Positions 10,760 to 20,822 of a stretch of DNA of 64,000 bases are shown here, in pieces. Made by a program: the position numbers and the translations under genes. Source of the DNA: Thiococcus pfennigii (GTDB taxonomy: Bacteria > Pseudomonadota > Gammaproteobacteria > Chromatiales > Chromatiaceae); assembly GCF_016583835.1 (NCBI RefSeq), contig NZ_NRRW01000002.1, positions 62,977 through 126,976 on the forward strand. Reading direction: 5' to 3'. Under the pieces are notes generated by a model. It was not told the origin of the DNA and made no database searches. It worked only from the letters and a program-made list of their open reading frames with translations. The stretch's first letter is position 1. Each line of letters opens with the position of its first letter.

Positions 10760-11913
10760 CGCGCGCCGCGCTCGTCGATGAGCTCGAGGACCGCGCGCGC
10801 GGCCGCGGCCGCCGCGTCGTGGCGCAGGTCGGCGTGGATGCGGGCGTAGCGGGCCTGGATCGCAGCGACCCGCGCGGGGTCGTCGAGAAACCCGAGCAGC
10901 GCCGGCCCGAGCCGCTCGGGGCGGCATTCCCCCTGGATGAACTCAGGCGCCAACGCCTCGCCGGCGAGCAGGTTGGCCATCGCGATGTGCGGCACCCGGA
11001 TCAGGCGCAGCTGCTTGACGAGCTGATAGGTGAGCGGGTGGACCCGATAGGCGACGACCATCGCCCGCTTCAGCAGCAGGGCCTCGAGCGTCGCGGTGCC
11101 GGAGGCGGTCAGGACCAGATCGCAGGCCCCGAGGACCTCGCGGCTGCGCCCGTCGACGAGCGTCAGCGGCAGGTCCGGGGCCTCGCACCGGGCGGCCTCC
11201 TCGACCAGTCGGCGCAGCCGCTCGCTGACCAGGGGCACCACGAAGTGCAGCTCGGGGCGCCGCTCGTGGCACCAGCGGGCCGCCGCGAGGAAGGGCGCGG
11301 CGAGCCGCTCGACCTCGCCGCGGCGACTGCCGGGCAGGAGCGCGATGATCGGCGACTCGCCCGGCAGGCCGAGGCGCGCGCGGGCCGCGGCGCGATCGAC
11401 GCGCAGCGGGATCTCATCGGCCAGCGGGTGGCCGACGTAGCGGGCCGGGACGCCGTGGCGCTCGAGGAATTCGGTCTCGAACGGAAACAGGCACAGCATC
11501 CGATCGACGGACGCACGGATCTGCTTGACCCGCCCAGGTCGCCAGGCCCAGACGGTCGGGCTGACCAGGTGCGCGGTCGCGATCCCGGCCGCGCGCACGC
11601 GCCGCTCGAGGCCGAGATTGAAGTCCGGGGCATCGATGCCGATGAAGACCGCCGGGCGCTCGGCGAGGAACCGGCGCGCCAGGTCGCGGCGGATCCGCAG
11701 GAGTTCCGGCAGGTGGCCGAGGACCTCGGTCAGGCCCATCACCGACAGCCGCTCCATCTCGATCAGGGTCTCGCAGCCGGCCTCGAGCATCCGCGGCCCG
11801 GCGACGCCGAGGCAGCGCAGCCCCGGCCGCTGCGCCCGCAGCGCGCGGATCAGGGCCGCGCCGAGGAGGTCCCCGGACGGCTCGTTCGCGACGATCGCGA
11901 CCGTCGGGGCCAT
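10753..11913 (-). CDS. lpxB: Lipid-A-disaccharide synthase
   Basis: LpxB is the membrane-associated glycosyltransferase that joins UDP-2,3-diacylglucosamine and lipid X into the lipid A disaccharide. The 386-residue product begins [15 protein letters not shown], the family's N-terminal loop. It has the IDAPDFN motif (about residues 97-103), PTVWAW, the [10 protein letters not shown] loop and the ASGTATLE nucleotide-binding segment. The start ATG overlaps the lpxA stop (TGATG). Order and coupling with lpxA are as in other Gammaproteobacteria. Confidence 0.96.
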   Translation of the reverse strand: MAPTVAIVANEPSGDLLGAALIRALRAQRPGLRCLGVAGPRMLEAGCETLIEMERLSVMGLTEVLGHLPELLRIRRDLARRFLAERPAVFIGIDAPDFNLGLERRVRAAGIATAHLVSPTVWAWRPGRVKQIRASVDRMLCLFPFETEFLERHGVPARYVGHPLADEIPLRVDRAAARARLGLPGESPIIALLPGSRRGEVERLAAPFLAAARWCHERRPELHFVVPLVSERLRRLVEEAARCEAPDLPLTLVDGRSREVLGACDLVLTASGTATLEALLLKRAMVVAYRVHPLTYQLVKQLRLIRVPHIAMANLLAGEALAPEFIQGECRPERLGPALLGFLDDPARVAAIQARYARIHADLRHDAAAAAARAVLELIDERGARC

Positions 11914-12707
11914 CAACGCACGATGCTGCGCTGGCTGGCCGCGACGAAGTCGGCCAGGGCCGCAAGCTCCGGCGTCTGCGCCGCCAGGGCGCGGATCTCG
12001 GCCACCGCGGCGTCGAGTTTCAGGCCGGAGAGGTAGAGCAGCCGATAGGCGCGCTTGATCGCCTGGATGGTCTCCTCGGTGTAGCCGCGCCGCCTGAGCC
12101 CCTCGCTGTTGATGCCGCGGGGCTCGGCCGGATGGCCGCCGATCGTGACATAGGTCGGCACGTCCTTCGTGACGACCGAGCCCATCGCGCAGAAGGCGTG
12201 GGCGCCGATGCGGCAAAATTGGTGCACGATCGTGAAGCCGCCGAGGATCGCCCAATCGCCGATCTGGACGTGGCCGCCGAGCGAGGCGGCGTTGGCCAGG
12301 ATGGCGTGGTCGCCGATCTCGCAGTCGTGGGCGACATGGCTATAGGCCATCAGCAGGTTGTCGTTGCCGATCCGGGTCAGGCCACGGTCCTGGGCGGTAC
12401 CCCGGTGCAGGGTCGCGTACTCGCGCACGACGTTGCGCTCACCGAGCTCCAGCCAGGTCTCCTCGCCGGCGTACTTCTTGTCCTGCGGCGCCTCGCCGAC
12501 CGAGGCGAACTGGTAGATCCGATTGTCGCGGCCCATCCGCGTCGGGCCCATGACGACGGCATGGGGACCGATCCGGCAGCCGGCACCGATCCGCACCCGC
12601 GGGCCGATGACGGCGAAGGGCCCGACCTCGACGCCCGCGCCGAGTTCGGCGTCGGCGTCGATGATCGCCGATGGATGGATCAAGCTCAGAAGTCCCTGGC
12701 CGTGCAC
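11913..12707 (-). CDS. lpxA: UDP-N-acetylglucosamine acyltransferase
   Basis: LpxA transfers a 3-hydroxyacyl chain from ACP to UDP-GlcNAc, the first step of lipid A synthesis. It is a left-handed beta-helix of hexapeptide repeats, visible from [11 protein letters not shown] to about residue 190, with the catalytic His in SHVAHD (about 128-133), then the C-terminal helical part. The ATG at 12707 overlaps fabZ by 22 bases. A TTG at 12683, two bases after the fabZ stop, would start the protein right before the conserved IHPSA segment and is an equally good choice. Confidence 0.95.
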   Translation of the reverse strand: MHGQGLLSLIHPSAIIDADAELGAGVEVGPFAVIGPRVRIGAGCRIGPHAVVMGPTRMGRDNRIYQFASVGEAPQDKKYAGEETWLELGERNVVREYATLHRGTAQDRGLTRIGNDNLLMAYSHVAHDCEIGDHAILANAASLGGHVQIGDWAILGGFTIVHQFCRIGAHAFCAMGSVVTKDVPTYVTIGGHPAEPRGINSEGLRRRGYTEETIQAIKRAYRLLYLSGLKLDAAVAEIRALAAQTPELAALADFVAASQRSIVR

Positions 12708-13129
12708 ATGATCTCGGCGCTGGCCGCGAGCTTGCCGTCGACGCGTGCCTCGCCGTTGAACTTCCAGATGCCGCGCTTGATGTTGAGGACGCGCACATCC
12801 AGGAACAGCTGGTCGCCTGGCTCGACCGGGCGCTTGAAGCGCGCCTTGTCGATGCCGACGAAATAGTAGAGGGCCTTCTCGCCGACGTCCTGCGGGCGCG
12901 ATTCCATCGCCAACAGACCGGTCGCCTGGGCCAGGGCCTCGATGATCAGGACCCCGGGCATGACCGGACGGATCGGGAAGTGGCCGACGAAGTACGGCTC
13001 GTTGAAGGTGACGTTCTTGACCCCGATCAGGTACTCGTCTTGCTTGAACTCGACGACCTTGTCGACCAGCAAGAAGGGATAACGGTGCGGCAACAGGCTC
13101 AGCACCTTGTGGATGTCCATCGTGCTCAA
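12686..13129 (-). CDS. fabZ: 3-hydroxyacyl-ACP dehydratase
   Basis: FabZ dehydrates 3-hydroxyacyl-ACP in fatty-acid synthesis and competes with LpxA for the same substrate, which explains the conserved pairing. The hot-dog fold is marked by [11 protein letters not shown] near the N-terminus, the catalytic His in [11 protein letters not shown] and the Glu in IIEALAQ. I place the start at a TTG (13129) because GGAGG stands five bases before it, giving a short Ser-Thr-Met lead into MDIHKV. The ATG at 13120 is the alternative. The length of 147 residues is normal. Confidence 0.93.
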   Translation of the reverse strand: MSTMDIHKVLSLLPHRYPFLLVDKVVEFKQDEYLIGVKNVTFNEPYFVGHFPIRPVMPGVLIIEALAQATGLLAMESRPQDVGEKALYYFVGIDKARFKRPVEPGDQLFLDVRVLNIKRGIWKFNGEARVDGKLAASAEIMCTARDF

Positions 13130-13204
13130 GGCTACCTCCAAGCGGACGGAGCGAACGGTCAAACCGAGCGCCGCCACAGCCCCGGTCACGACCCTATCGT
13201 GTTG

Positions 13205-14236
13205 TTATTTGGCCTTTGATTCGTCTTCGACGTGCCTGAGCCGCCGCGCCAGCGCGTCGAGCTGCCGCAAGCGGGCGACGGCCCGTCGCCACTCGGCGTT
13301 CGGCATCGCCGGGATCCCGCTGCTGTAGACGCCGGGCTCCGGGAACGAGCGGGTCACCATCGCCATCCCGGTGAAGTGGACGTCATCGCCGATCTCCAGG
13401 TGCCCCGCCATCCCGACGGCCCCGGCGACCGTGCAGTTGCGCCCGATGCGGGTCGAACCCGAGATCCCGGAACAGGCCGCCATCGCCGTGTTCTCGCCGA
13501 TCTCGCAGTTGTGCCCGATCTGGATGAGGTTGTCGATCTTGGCCCCGGCGGCGATGACGGTATCGCCGATGGCGCCGCGGTCGACCGTCGTGTTGGCGCC
13601 GATCTCGACGTCGTCGCCGAGCCGCACACGTCCAATCTGCGGGATCCGCACCCAGCGCTCCCCGTCCCTCGCGAAGCCGAACCCCTCGCGACCGATCACG
13701 CAGCCCGGGTGCAGCAGGACGCGGCAACCGACCTGCACGCCCTCGCAGAGGGTCACGCGCGCGACCAGACGGCTCTCGGCGCCGATCACGCAGCCGGCCC
13801 CGACGATGCAGCCCGGCCCGACGAAGACCCCCGGGCCGATCTCGGCCTCGGCCTCCACGACCGTGAGCGGACCGATCGAGGCGCTCGCGTCGATGTGCGC
13901 GGAATCGGCGACGACGGCCGATGGATGCACCCCGCCGACGACCGGCGGATACGGGTGCAGGCGCCGCGCCGCCCGGGCGAAGGCGAGATACGGATTGTCC
14001 GTGACCAATGCTGGGACGGGGCAGTGCTCGGCATCGCCCGCTGCCAGGATGACACCCCCCGCGCGGGTGCGTTCGAGGGTTGAACGATAGCGCCGATCAC
14101 CGAGAAAAGACAAGCTGTCGGGCTCGGCCCGAGTTAGATCGGCAACCCGCGTCACGACGACGGCGCCGTCGCCGTGCAACTCCGCCCCGAGGTCGGCGGC
14201 GAGCGCCCCCAGGGTGATGGGCGAGCCTCTGGTCAT
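13205..14236 (-). CDS. lpxD: UDP-3-O-(3-hydroxyacyl)glucosamine N-acyltransferase
   Basis: LpxD adds the N-linked hydroxyacyl chain in the third step of lipid A synthesis. The 343-residue product has the N-terminal uridine-binding domain (ITLGALAADLG to about residue 105), a left-handed beta-helix of hexapeptide repeats, the catalytic His in IGHNCEIGENTA, and a C-terminal helix. It lies between skp and fabZ as usual. No clear ribosome site precedes the ATG, so it may depend on coupling with skp 23 bases upstream. Confidence 0.95.
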   Translation of the reverse strand: MTRGSPITLGALAADLGAELHGDGAVVVTRVADLTRAEPDSLSFLGDRRYRSTLERTRAGGVILAAGDAEHCPVPALVTDNPYLAFARAARRLHPYPPVVGGVHPSAVVADSAHIDASASIGPLTVVEAEAEIGPGVFVGPGCIVGAGCVIGAESRLVARVTLCEGVQVGCRVLLHPGCVIGREGFGFARDGERWVRIPQIGRVRLGDDVEIGANTTVDRGAIGDTVIAAGAKIDNLIQIGHNCEIGENTAMAACSGISGSTRIGRNCTVAGAVGMAGHLEIGDDVHFTGMAMVTRSFPEPGVYSSGIPAMPNAEWRRAVARLRQLDALARRLRHVEDESKAK

Positions 14237-14259
14237 CGGTGCAAGCGGGGTCGGGCCGG

Positions 14260-14775
14260 TCAGCGCGACTGGAAGCGCTGCTTCAGGCGCTCGATCACCT
14301 CGTCGGAGAGGTCGATCCGATCGCTCGAGTAGACGACGCCCTCGCTCAGGATCAGATCGATCCCCTTCTCCTTCGCCAACTCGATGACGGCCTCCTGGAC
14401 CTGCTTCGCGAGCTTGGTGCGCAACTCGTTCTGGCGCAGCGCGAAGTCCTCCTGGAACTCGACCTGGGCGTACTTGAGGCGCCGCTGACGACTGCGGATA
14501 TCGTTCTGCAGCCGCTGAACCTCGTCCTCGCTCATCAGCGGCCCGTCGCGCTCGAGCCGCTCCTGAAGCTTGGCGATCTCCTCCTGCTGCTCGCGCAACG
14601 CCCGTTCGCGCTCGGCGACCTCGCCCTGTAGGGCCTGGCCGGCGGCCGCGTACTGGGGCGACTCCTCGACGACGCGATTGGCATCGATGACGGCGATGCT
14701 GTAATCGGCCGCCGGCGCGACGGTCAGGGGCGCGGCAGCGAGCAGGAGGATGAGTGTGAGGAAACGCATCGCCAT
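14260..14775 (-). CDS. skp: Periplasmic chaperone Skp/OmpH
   Basis: Skp holds unfolded outer-membrane proteins in the periplasm for delivery to the BAM complex. The 171-residue product has a signal peptide (LTLILLLAAAPLTVAPA), a short beta strand core (YSIAVIDANRVV) and a long charged coiled coil (about residues 45-140), as the family requires. The ATG at 14775 has AGGG eight bases before it; a second ATG two codons later is possible. It directly follows bamA, whose product it serves. Confidence 0.94.
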   Translation of the reverse strand: MAMRFLTLILLLAAAPLTVAPAADYSIAVIDANRVVEESPQYAAAGQALQGEVAERERALREQQEEIAKLQERLERDGPLMSEDEVQRLQNDIRSRQRRLKYAQVEFQEDFALRQNELRTKLAKQVQEAVIELAKEKGIDLILSEGVVYSSDRIDLSDEVIERLKQRFQSR

Positions 14776-14786
14776 GGCCAGCGGCC

Positions 14787-17114
14787 CTAGAACGCCTGTC
14801 CGAAGTTGAACTGGAAGACCTGGGTGTCGTCGCCGTCCTCGTCGTTGAGCGGATAGCCGAGGCTCGCCGACAGGGCGCCGACCGGCGACATCCAGGTCAC
14901 CGATAGACCCGTCGAGTAGCGGATGTCGCCCAGGTCGAAGCCGGTCGGGGACACCAGGTCCGAGTCGTCGGTTGTCCAGACGTTGCCGAAGTCAAAGAAG
15001 GCCCCCAAGCGCAGCGTCTTCTCGAACTGGCCGCCGACCGGCGGCGGCGCGAACAGCTCGATGCTACCGGTGAGTTTCAGATTGCCGCCGGTCGGATCGC
15101 GATCGCCCGAGGTCTCGCGCGGACCGAGCGACGACTCCTCCCAGCCCCGCACGCTCCGCGGACCGCCAGCATAGTAGTTGTCGAAGAAGGGCAGGCCATC
15201 GGTCGAGCCGTAGCCGTCACCGTAGCCGACCTCGCCGCGCAACGACAACACGAAGCGCCTCGTCAGCGGCACGAAGCGTCGGTCGCGATAGGTCAGCCGG
15301 TAGTACTCGAGGTCGCTGCCCGGGATCGAGACCTCGGCGACGAGCGACTGCGAGGCGCCCTTGGTGGGGAAGATCGCCTGATCGCGCGAATCGCGCGTGT
15401 AGCTGGCCGTCAGTACGAAGTCATGGAAGACGTCGCCGTTGTTCGCGACGAAGTCCTGGGCCAGCGCCGAGTCCTTGCTCGGGTTGAACTTGGTGTATTC
15501 GTAGCGGAACCCGAGCCCGGCCTTGCTGGTGTCCGTGATCGGCAGTCCAAAGCTCATCCCGGCGGTACCGACATCGGTCGTGTAATCGGCACCAGTCAGA
15601 TCGTCGTAATCGATCTTGCGATAGGACAGCTCGAAGCCGCGGCTGATGCCATCGACGGTGAAGTAGGGGTTGGTATAGGCGAGCTGATAGAACTGGTCCG
15701 ACCCGCTCGTATTGAACGCGAGCGACACCCGCTTGCCGGTACCGAGGAAATTATTCTGGGTGATACTGGTATTGAAGAGGATGCCTTGCGACTGCGAGTA
15801 GCCGATGCCGGCCATCAGGTTGCCCGAAGGTTTCTCGACGACCGTGACATCGACGTCGACCTGATCGGCCGAACCCGGTACCGCCGGGGTCTCGATCGAG
15901 ACATCTTCGAAATAGCCGAGGCGCTGCAAGCGCTCCTGGGACTGGCGCACCAACTCGGCCGAGAACCAGGCGGTCTCGAGCTGACGCATCTCGCGGCGCA
16001 GGACCTGATCGCGGGTCTCGGTGTTGCCCTTCATGTTGACGCGCCGCACGTAGACCCGCCGCCCGGGGTCGACGAAGAAGGTCACCGCGACCGTCCGATC
16101 CTCGTCGTCGATCTCCGGGATCGTGTTGACGTTGGCGAAGGCGTAGCCCTCGTCGGCGAGCCGCTTGGAGATCCGCTCCGCGCTCTCGGCCGTCGCCGAG
16201 CGCGAGAAGGTCTCGCCGCGACGCAGTTGGATCAGCGGAAAGAGTTGCTCGGTCGGCACCGTCGCCTCGCCAGCGAGGCGGATGTCGCCGATCTCGTAGC
16301 GGCCACCCTCATCGATCGCGACCGTGACATAGATGTCCTTCTTGTCAGGACTGATCGACACCTGGGTCGACTTGATCTCGAAGCGGATGAAACCGCGATC
16401 GAGGTAGAAGCTGCGTAGCGCCTCGAGGTCGCCGGCGAGCTTCTGCTTCGAATACTGGTCGTTCTTCGAGTAGAAGGAGTGCCAACGGCGGCCGCCGAGC
16501 TTGAACTCGCCGAGCAACTCCTTCTCGCTGAAGGAGGCGTTGCCGATCAGGTTGATCTGTTTGATCCGCGAGGTGGCGCCCTCGGCGATCTCGATGCGCA
16601 CCGCGACCCGATTGCGCTCCAGCGGCGACACGGTCGAGCGGATCTCCACGCCGTACTTGCCACGGGCGAAGTACTGGCGCTTGAGCTCCAGTTCGATGCG
16701 ATCGAGCAATGAGGGGTTGAACACCCGCCCCTCGGCAAGACCGATATCCCCCAGCCCCTTCTTCAGGTCGTCGGTCTTGATGTCCTTGTTGCCCGAGATG
16801 TCGATCTCGGCGATCGCAGGGCGCTCCTCGAGCCAGATGACGAGGACCGAGCCATCGCGCTCGACCCGCACGTCGTCGAAGAAGCCGGTGCCATAGAGGG
16901 AGCGGATGACATTGGCGGTGACACTGTCGCTGACGGTGTCGCCGATCGCGACCGGCATGGAGTTGAAGACGGTACCGGGCGAGATGCGCTGGAGCCCCTC
17001 GAGGCGGATGTCGGAGATCGTGAACTGCGCCGCCGGCAGGGCCTGACTGAACAGCAGCGCGGCGATCAGGCCGATCCATCGACGAGGCGCTCCGCCCTTG
17101 ACCGAGATGCTCAT
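14787..17114 (-). CDS. bamA: Outer membrane protein assembly factor BamA
   Basis: BamA is the central Omp85 barrel that inserts beta-barrel proteins into the outer membrane. The product of about 775 residues has a signal peptide (IGLIAALLFSQALPAAQ), five POTRA domains (FTISDIRLEGLQR to about residue 420), and a C-terminal 16-strand barrel ending in Phe (FNFGQAF), the usual terminal signature. The barrel keeps the VRGW motif of the L6 loop. I use the ATG at 17114 because GTAGGG lies seven bases upstream; the TTG two codons earlier is less likely. Confidence 0.96.
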   Translation of the reverse strand: MSISVKGGAPRRWIGLIAALLFSQALPAAQFTISDIRLEGLQRISPGTVFNSMPVAIGDTVSDSVTANVIRSLYGTGFFDDVRVERDGSVLVIWLEERPAIAEIDISGNKDIKTDDLKKGLGDIGLAEGRVFNPSLLDRIELELKRQYFARGKYGVEIRSTVSPLERNRVAVRIEIAEGATSRIKQINLIGNASFSEKELLGEFKLGGRRWHSFYSKNDQYSKQKLAGDLEALRSFYLDRGFIRFEIKSTQVSISPDKKDIYVTVAIDEGGRYEIGDIRLAGEATVPTEQLFPLIQLRRGETFSRSATAESAERISKRLADEGYAFANVNTIPEIDDEDRTVAVTFFVDPGRRVYVRRVNMKGNTETRDQVLRREMRQLETAWFSAELVRQSQERLQRLGYFEDVSIETPAVPGSADQVDVDVTVVEKPSGNLMAGIGYSQSQGILFNTSITQNNFLGTGKRVSLAFNTSGSDQFYQLAYTNPYFTVDGISRGFELSYRKIDYDDLTGADYTTDVGTAGMSFGLPITDTSKAGLGFRYEYTKFNPSKDSALAQDFVANNGDVFHDFVLTASYTRDSRDQAIFPTKGASQSLVAEVSIPGSDLEYYRLTYRDRRFVPLTRRFVLSLRGEVGYGDGYGSTDGLPFFDNYYAGGPRSVRGWEESSLGPRETSGDRDPTGGNLKLTGSIELFAPPPVGGQFEKTLRLGAFFDFGNVWTTDDSDLVSPTGFDLGDIRYSTGLSVTWMSPVGALSASLGYPLNDEDGDDTQVFQFNFGQAF

Positions 17115-17228
17115 CCGCAAACCCTACCCGATGTCGAAGAAAGATGCCGGCGCCGCGGCGCACTCCGCGCCCGGACGAGTGGCCACCTCGTCGGCGCCCC
17201 CGAGTGGGGATGCGGCGCACGCCCGCGC

Positions 17229-17277
17229 GACCTCAGGGCCGCCCGAGGGGCGGCCCCCCGAGGTCCGCGCCAGTATA
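17229..17277 (-). promoter_or_regulatory. Hairpin and weak -10 upstream of bamA
   Basis: A large imperfect hairpin has outer arms GACCTC (17229-17234) / GAGGTC (17260-17265) and inner arms GGGCCGCC (17236-17243) / GGCGGCCC (17249-17256). Just before it on the minus strand is TATACT (17272-17277), a good -10 without a clear -35. There is no T-run, so a terminator is unlikely. It may be a bamA leader structure. Confidence 0.35.
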
Positions 17278-17292
17278 AGGGAAAGCGCTGAA

Positions 17293-18657
17293 CTAGCCCA
17301 GCAACCGGGAGATGTCGACGTAGAAGGCGAACGTGATCAGCATCGCGAGGACCACCATCCCGAGGCGCTGCCCCTGGATCTGGGCCTGCTCGGAGAGCGG
17401 ACTGCCCTTGATCCACTCGATGAAGTAGTAGAGGAGGTGCCCCCCATCGAGGATCGGGATCGGAAACAGGTTCAAGACCGCCAGGCTGATGCTGACGGCG
17501 GCGAGGAACTTCACGAACGGCAGCAAACCGTAGCTGGCCGTCTTGCCAGCCGTCTCGGCAATCGCGATCGGACCGCTGAGATTGTCGATCGAGGCGTCGC
17601 CGGCGAACATGCGCCCGACCATCCGCAGCATCAGCACCGTCATGTCGGCGGTCTTGGCCAGGGCCGCGCCGACGGCGTCGACCGGACCGAGCTGCACCTC
17701 GGCCAGGTAGCGCTCGCCCGGCCCCTCGGGCAGCGCCACCGCGACCCCGATCCGCCCGATGCGCTCCTCGCCCTCGGTCACGACATCCGGCGTGATCGTC
17801 ACGCGCAGGGTCTCGCCATCGCGCACGAGTTCAGTCGGGATCGGGGTTCCCGGGTGGGCGCGAACCAGCGCGACCCATTCTCCCCACGAGCCGATCGCCG
17901 TGCCGTCGGCGGCGACGATGCGATCGCCGGGCCGGATCCCAACCCGCTCGGCCGCACCGTCCTCGAGGACCTCGCCGACGACCGGATCGAGGGTCGGGCG
18001 CGCCGGTGCCAGGCCGATGTTGGCGAGGATCGCCGGGCTGTCGGTCAGCCCCTCGAGGGCGTCGCCGGCGAGCCAGCGCACGACCTCGCCGCCCGATTCC
18101 TCGCGTACCCGCACGGCGACATCCTGCCCGCCGAGGCCCTCGACGAGCAACGCGAAGACCGCCGACTCCCAGGTCGGCGTCGCTCGATCCTCGATCCGCA
18201 GGAGCTCGTCGCCCCGCGCGAAGCCCGCGGTCTCGGCGACCGACGCCGGAGCCACCTCGCCGATCAGGGGGCGGTTCCCGACATCGCCGACGACGAGGAT
18301 GCCCCAGTAGAGGGCGACTGCCAGCAGGAAGTTGCAGAGCGGGCCGGCCGCGACGATGGCTGCCCGCTTCCAGACGACCTGGCGATTGAAGGCGCGATGC
18401 AGTTCCGCCTCGGGGACCTCGCCTTCGCGCTCGTCGAGCATCTGGACATAGCCGCCGAGCGGCAGGCTCGCGACGACAAACTCGGTACCGTCGCGTCGAT
18501 CCGTCCAGCGCAGCAAGGGCTTGCCGAAGCCGAGCGAGAAGCGCAGGACCCGCACGCCGAGCCTGCGGGCGACCCAGAAGTGCCCGAACTCGTGCACCGC
18601 GATCAGGATCACCAAGGCGACCAGGAAGGAACCGATAGTGAAGAGCAGATCGGACAT
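17293..18657 (-). CDS. rseP: RIP metalloprotease RseP
   Basis: RseP is the inner-membrane site-2 protease that cleaves RseA after DegS, releasing sigma-E on envelope stress. I start at the ATG at 18657 (MSDLLFTIGSFL), giving 454 residues. The first membrane segment holds the zinc motif HEFGH (about residues 22-26), two PDZ domains follow (about 115-300), and the LDGGH motif with the third zinc ligand comes near residue 405. It sits between dxr and bamA as in E. coli, tying envelope-stress sensing to outer-membrane assembly. Confidence 0.96.
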   Translation of the reverse strand: MSDLLFTIGSFLVALVILIAVHEFGHFWVARRLGVRVLRFSLGFGKPLLRWTDRRDGTEFVVASLPLGGYVQMLDEREGEVPEAELHRAFNRQVVWKRAAIVAAGPLCNFLLAVALYWGILVVGDVGNRPLIGEVAPASVAETAGFARGDELLRIEDRATPTWESAVFALLVEGLGGQDVAVRVREESGGEVVRWLAGDALEGLTDSPAILANIGLAPARPTLDPVVGEVLEDGAAERVGIRPGDRIVAADGTAIGSWGEWVALVRAHPGTPIPTELVRDGETLRVTITPDVVTEGEERIGRIGVAVALPEGPGERYLAEVQLGPVDAVGAALAKTADMTVLMLRMVGRMFAGDASIDNLSGPIAIAETAGKTASYGLLPFVKFLAAVSISLAVLNLFPIPILDGGHLLYYFIEWIKGSPLSEQAQIQGQRLGMVVLAMLITFAFYVDISRLLG

Positions 18658-18767
18658 ATCGTCACCGTGACAGTGGCAGGGGCAAGCGTTCGGCGAGCCA
18701 CACCCCGGGCGCACCGACGGGGTGGACCAGCGGGTCGGGCCAGCGGCGCGCGGTGCCGACGCCCCCG

Positions 18768-18795
18768 GGCGGCGCCCCTCAGGCGGCGCCCCTCA
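18768..18795. repeat. Perfect 14-bp tandem duplication at the end of dxr
   Basis: GGCGGCGCCCCTCA occurs twice with no spacer (18768-18781 and 18782-18795). The second copy contains the dxr stop codon, so the duplication does not change the protein. It looks like a replication-slippage event. Confidence 0.85.
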
Positions 18796-19983
18796 GACGG
18801 CCTGGGCTTGGACCTGGCGGTCGGCGACGGCCCGCGCCTCGCGATCGACCTCGAGCAGCAGTTCGACGCCCTGCCCCTCGCCGATCGCCACGCTCGGCCT
18901 CGCCGCCAACGTCTCGCCGACGACCCGGGCGATGTCGGTGAAGCCGATGCGCCGCTCCAGGAAGGCGGCGACGGCGACCTCATTGGCCGCGTTCAAGACC
19001 GCCGGCGCCGTGCCACCGGCCGCGGCCGCCTCGTAGGCGAGCCGCAGGCAGGGGAAGCGCACCAGGTCCGGCGGCTGGAAATCGAGCCGCGCCACGGCGA
19101 AGAGATCGAGCGGCATCACCCCGGAGGCCATCCGCTGCGGCCAGGCCAGGGCGTGAGCGATCGGCGTGCGCATGTCCGGATTTCCCAGTTGGGCGAGCAC
19201 CGAGCCGTCGACGTACTGGACCAGCGAATGGATCACGCTCTGCGGATGCACGACGACCTGGATGCGCTCCGGCGAGGTGCCGAAGAGCCAGCAGGCCTCG
19301 ATCAGCTCCAGGCCCTTGTTCATCATGGTCGCCGAGTCGACCGAGATCTTGCGCCCCATCGACCAATTCGGATGGGCACAGGCCTGCTCCGGCGTCACCC
19401 CCGCAAGCGTACCCGGATCGGCATCGCGGAACGGCCCGCCGGAGGCCGTCAGCAGGATGCGCTCGACGCCGACGGCCGCGAGCCCCTCGCCATAGTTCGG
19501 CGGCAGGCATTGAAAAATCGCGTTGTGCTCGCTGTCGATCGGCAACAGCAGGGCGCCATGATCGGCGACGGCCCGCATCAGCAGGGCACCGGCGACGACC
19601 AGGGCCTCCTTGTTCGCGAGTAGGACCCGCTTGCCGGCGCGCGCCGCAGCCAACGTCGGCAGCATGCCAGCGGCGCCGACGACGGCCGCCATGACGACCC
19701 CGACCTCGGGCAGCGCGGCGACCTGCTCCAGCGCCGCGGCGCCACTGAGCACCTCGGGCGGTCCCTTCATGTCGGCCAGCAACTCACGCAATTGGGCAGC
19801 CGCCTGCGGATCGGCCATGACCGCATAGGCCGGGCGCACGCGCCGGCACTGCTGGGCCAGCCCCTGCGCATCGCGGTTGGCCGTCAGTGCGACGACGCGA
19901 AACCGCTCGGGGTGGCGCGCGACCACATCCAGGGTGCTGACGCCGATCGAGCCCGTGGAGCCGAGTACCGTGATCCCAATCAA
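18793..19983 (-). CDS. dxr: 1-deoxy-D-xylulose 5-phosphate reductoisomerase
   Basis: Dxr makes 2-C-methyl-D-erythritol 4-phosphate, the first committed step of the non-mevalonate pathway. The 396-residue product has the NADPH loop LGSTGSIG at the N-terminus, LANKEALV (about residues 122-129), the metal/substrate segment [11 protein letters not shown] (about 148-158), TASGGPFRD, and the [19 protein letters not shown] helix. The start is a TTG at 19983 within the cdsA stop (TTGA overlap), so translation is coupled to cdsA. Confidence 0.96.
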   Translation of the reverse strand: MIGITVLGSTGSIGVSTLDVVARHPERFRVVALTANRDAQGLAQQCRRVRPAYAVMADPQAAAQLRELLADMKGPPEVLSGAAALEQVAALPEVGVVMAAVVGAAGMLPTLAAARAGKRVLLANKEALVVAGALLMRAVADHGALLLPIDSEHNAIFQCLPPNYGEGLAAVGVERILLTASGGPFRDADPGTLAGVTPEQACAHPNWSMGRKISVDSATMMNKGLELIEACWLFGTSPERIQVVVHPQSVIHSLVQYVDGSVLAQLGNPDMRTPIAHALAWPQRMASGVMPLDLFAVARLDFQPPDLVRFPCLRLAYEAAAAGGTAPAVLNAANEVAVAAFLERRIGFTDIARVVGETLAARPSVAIGEGQGVELLLEVDREARAVADRQVQAQAV

Positions 19984-20813
19984 TTGCCTATCCCCAGCAA
20001 GATCAGGCCGAGCGCGAAGCAGGGCGCGGCGGCCGTTAGACTATCGATGCGATCGAGGATACCACCATGCCCGGGCAACAGCCGCCCCGAATCCTTCAGA
20101 CCGCGGCGCCGCTTGAGGAGGCTCTCGTAGAGGTCCCCGACGATCGACATGGCCACGCTGACCACGCAGACCGCCAGCGCGAGCAAGGCCTGATCCCAGC
20201 GCAGCCCAAGGCCCCAGACCAGCAGCAGCCCCCAGAGCAGCCCGCCGAGCAGGGCGCCGTAGGCACCCGCCCAGGTCTTGCCGGGGCTGAGCACGGGCGC
20301 GAGCTTCGCCCGCCCCCAGCGCCGACCGCTGAAGTAGGCCGCCGAGTCGGCGATCCAGATCAGCACCAGCAGGAACAGCACGAGCAGCGGCCCGTTGCCC
20401 TCGACGGCGTGGAGATGGACCAGCGCGAGCCAGGGACCGAGCAGGACCAGGGCACCGGCCGCCGCGAGGCGCCAAGCGACGCCGCGCTGCGCCTCGACGA
20501 CCCGAATCGTCGATAGGGTCAGCGCCACCCACCACCACCAGAGCGATAAGCCGGCCAGGATCCAGGGGCTCCAGCCGCCCGACGGAGCCAGCCACAGCAG
20601 GCACATGCCGGTGGCGAGCGGGATCAGATAGGCGACTCGGCCACGCAGGCTCGCGAGCCCGGCGAGCGCCGCCCACTCCCAGGCCCCGAACAGCACGACG
20701 ACGGCGAGGCAGAGCGCGAAGAGCGGGGTCGGCAGCCACAGGACCACGGCGACCGTGAGCGGGATCAGCAGCGCCGCGGTGGCCGCGCGCTGGCGCAGAG
20801 CGGTACCAACCAT
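19980..20813 (-). CDS. cdsA: Phosphatidate cytidylyltransferase
   Basis: CdsA makes CDP-diacylglycerol from CTP and phosphatidic acid at the inner membrane, the branch point for all phospholipids. The 277-residue product has about seven to eight hydrophobic segments. The family signature near residue 200 reads [16 protein letters not shown], followed by the C-terminal [20 protein letters not shown] motif with its conserved Lys, Asp and Gly. The ATG at 20813 follows the uppS stop by nine bases; a TTG two codons earlier is possible. Confidence 0.95.
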   Translation of the reverse strand: MVGTALRQRAATAALLIPLTVAVVLWLPTPLFALCLAVVVLFGAWEWAALAGLASLRGRVAYLIPLATGMCLLWLAPSGGWSPWILAGLSLWWWWVALTLSTIRVVEAQRGVAWRLAAAGALVLLGPWLALVHLHAVEGNGPLLVLFLLVLIWIADSAAYFSGRRWGRAKLAPVLSPGKTWAGAYGALLGGLLWGLLLVWGLGLRWDQALLALAVCVVSVAMSIVGDLYESLLKRRRGLKDSGRLLPGHGGILDRIDSLTAAAPCFALGLILLGIGN

Positions 20814-20822
20814 CAGCAAGAC

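Noticed and set aside
17098-19623. Long plus-strand frame opposite rseP and dxr
   Set aside because: Antisense shadow over two conserved genes; composition is low-complexity and has no recognised fold.
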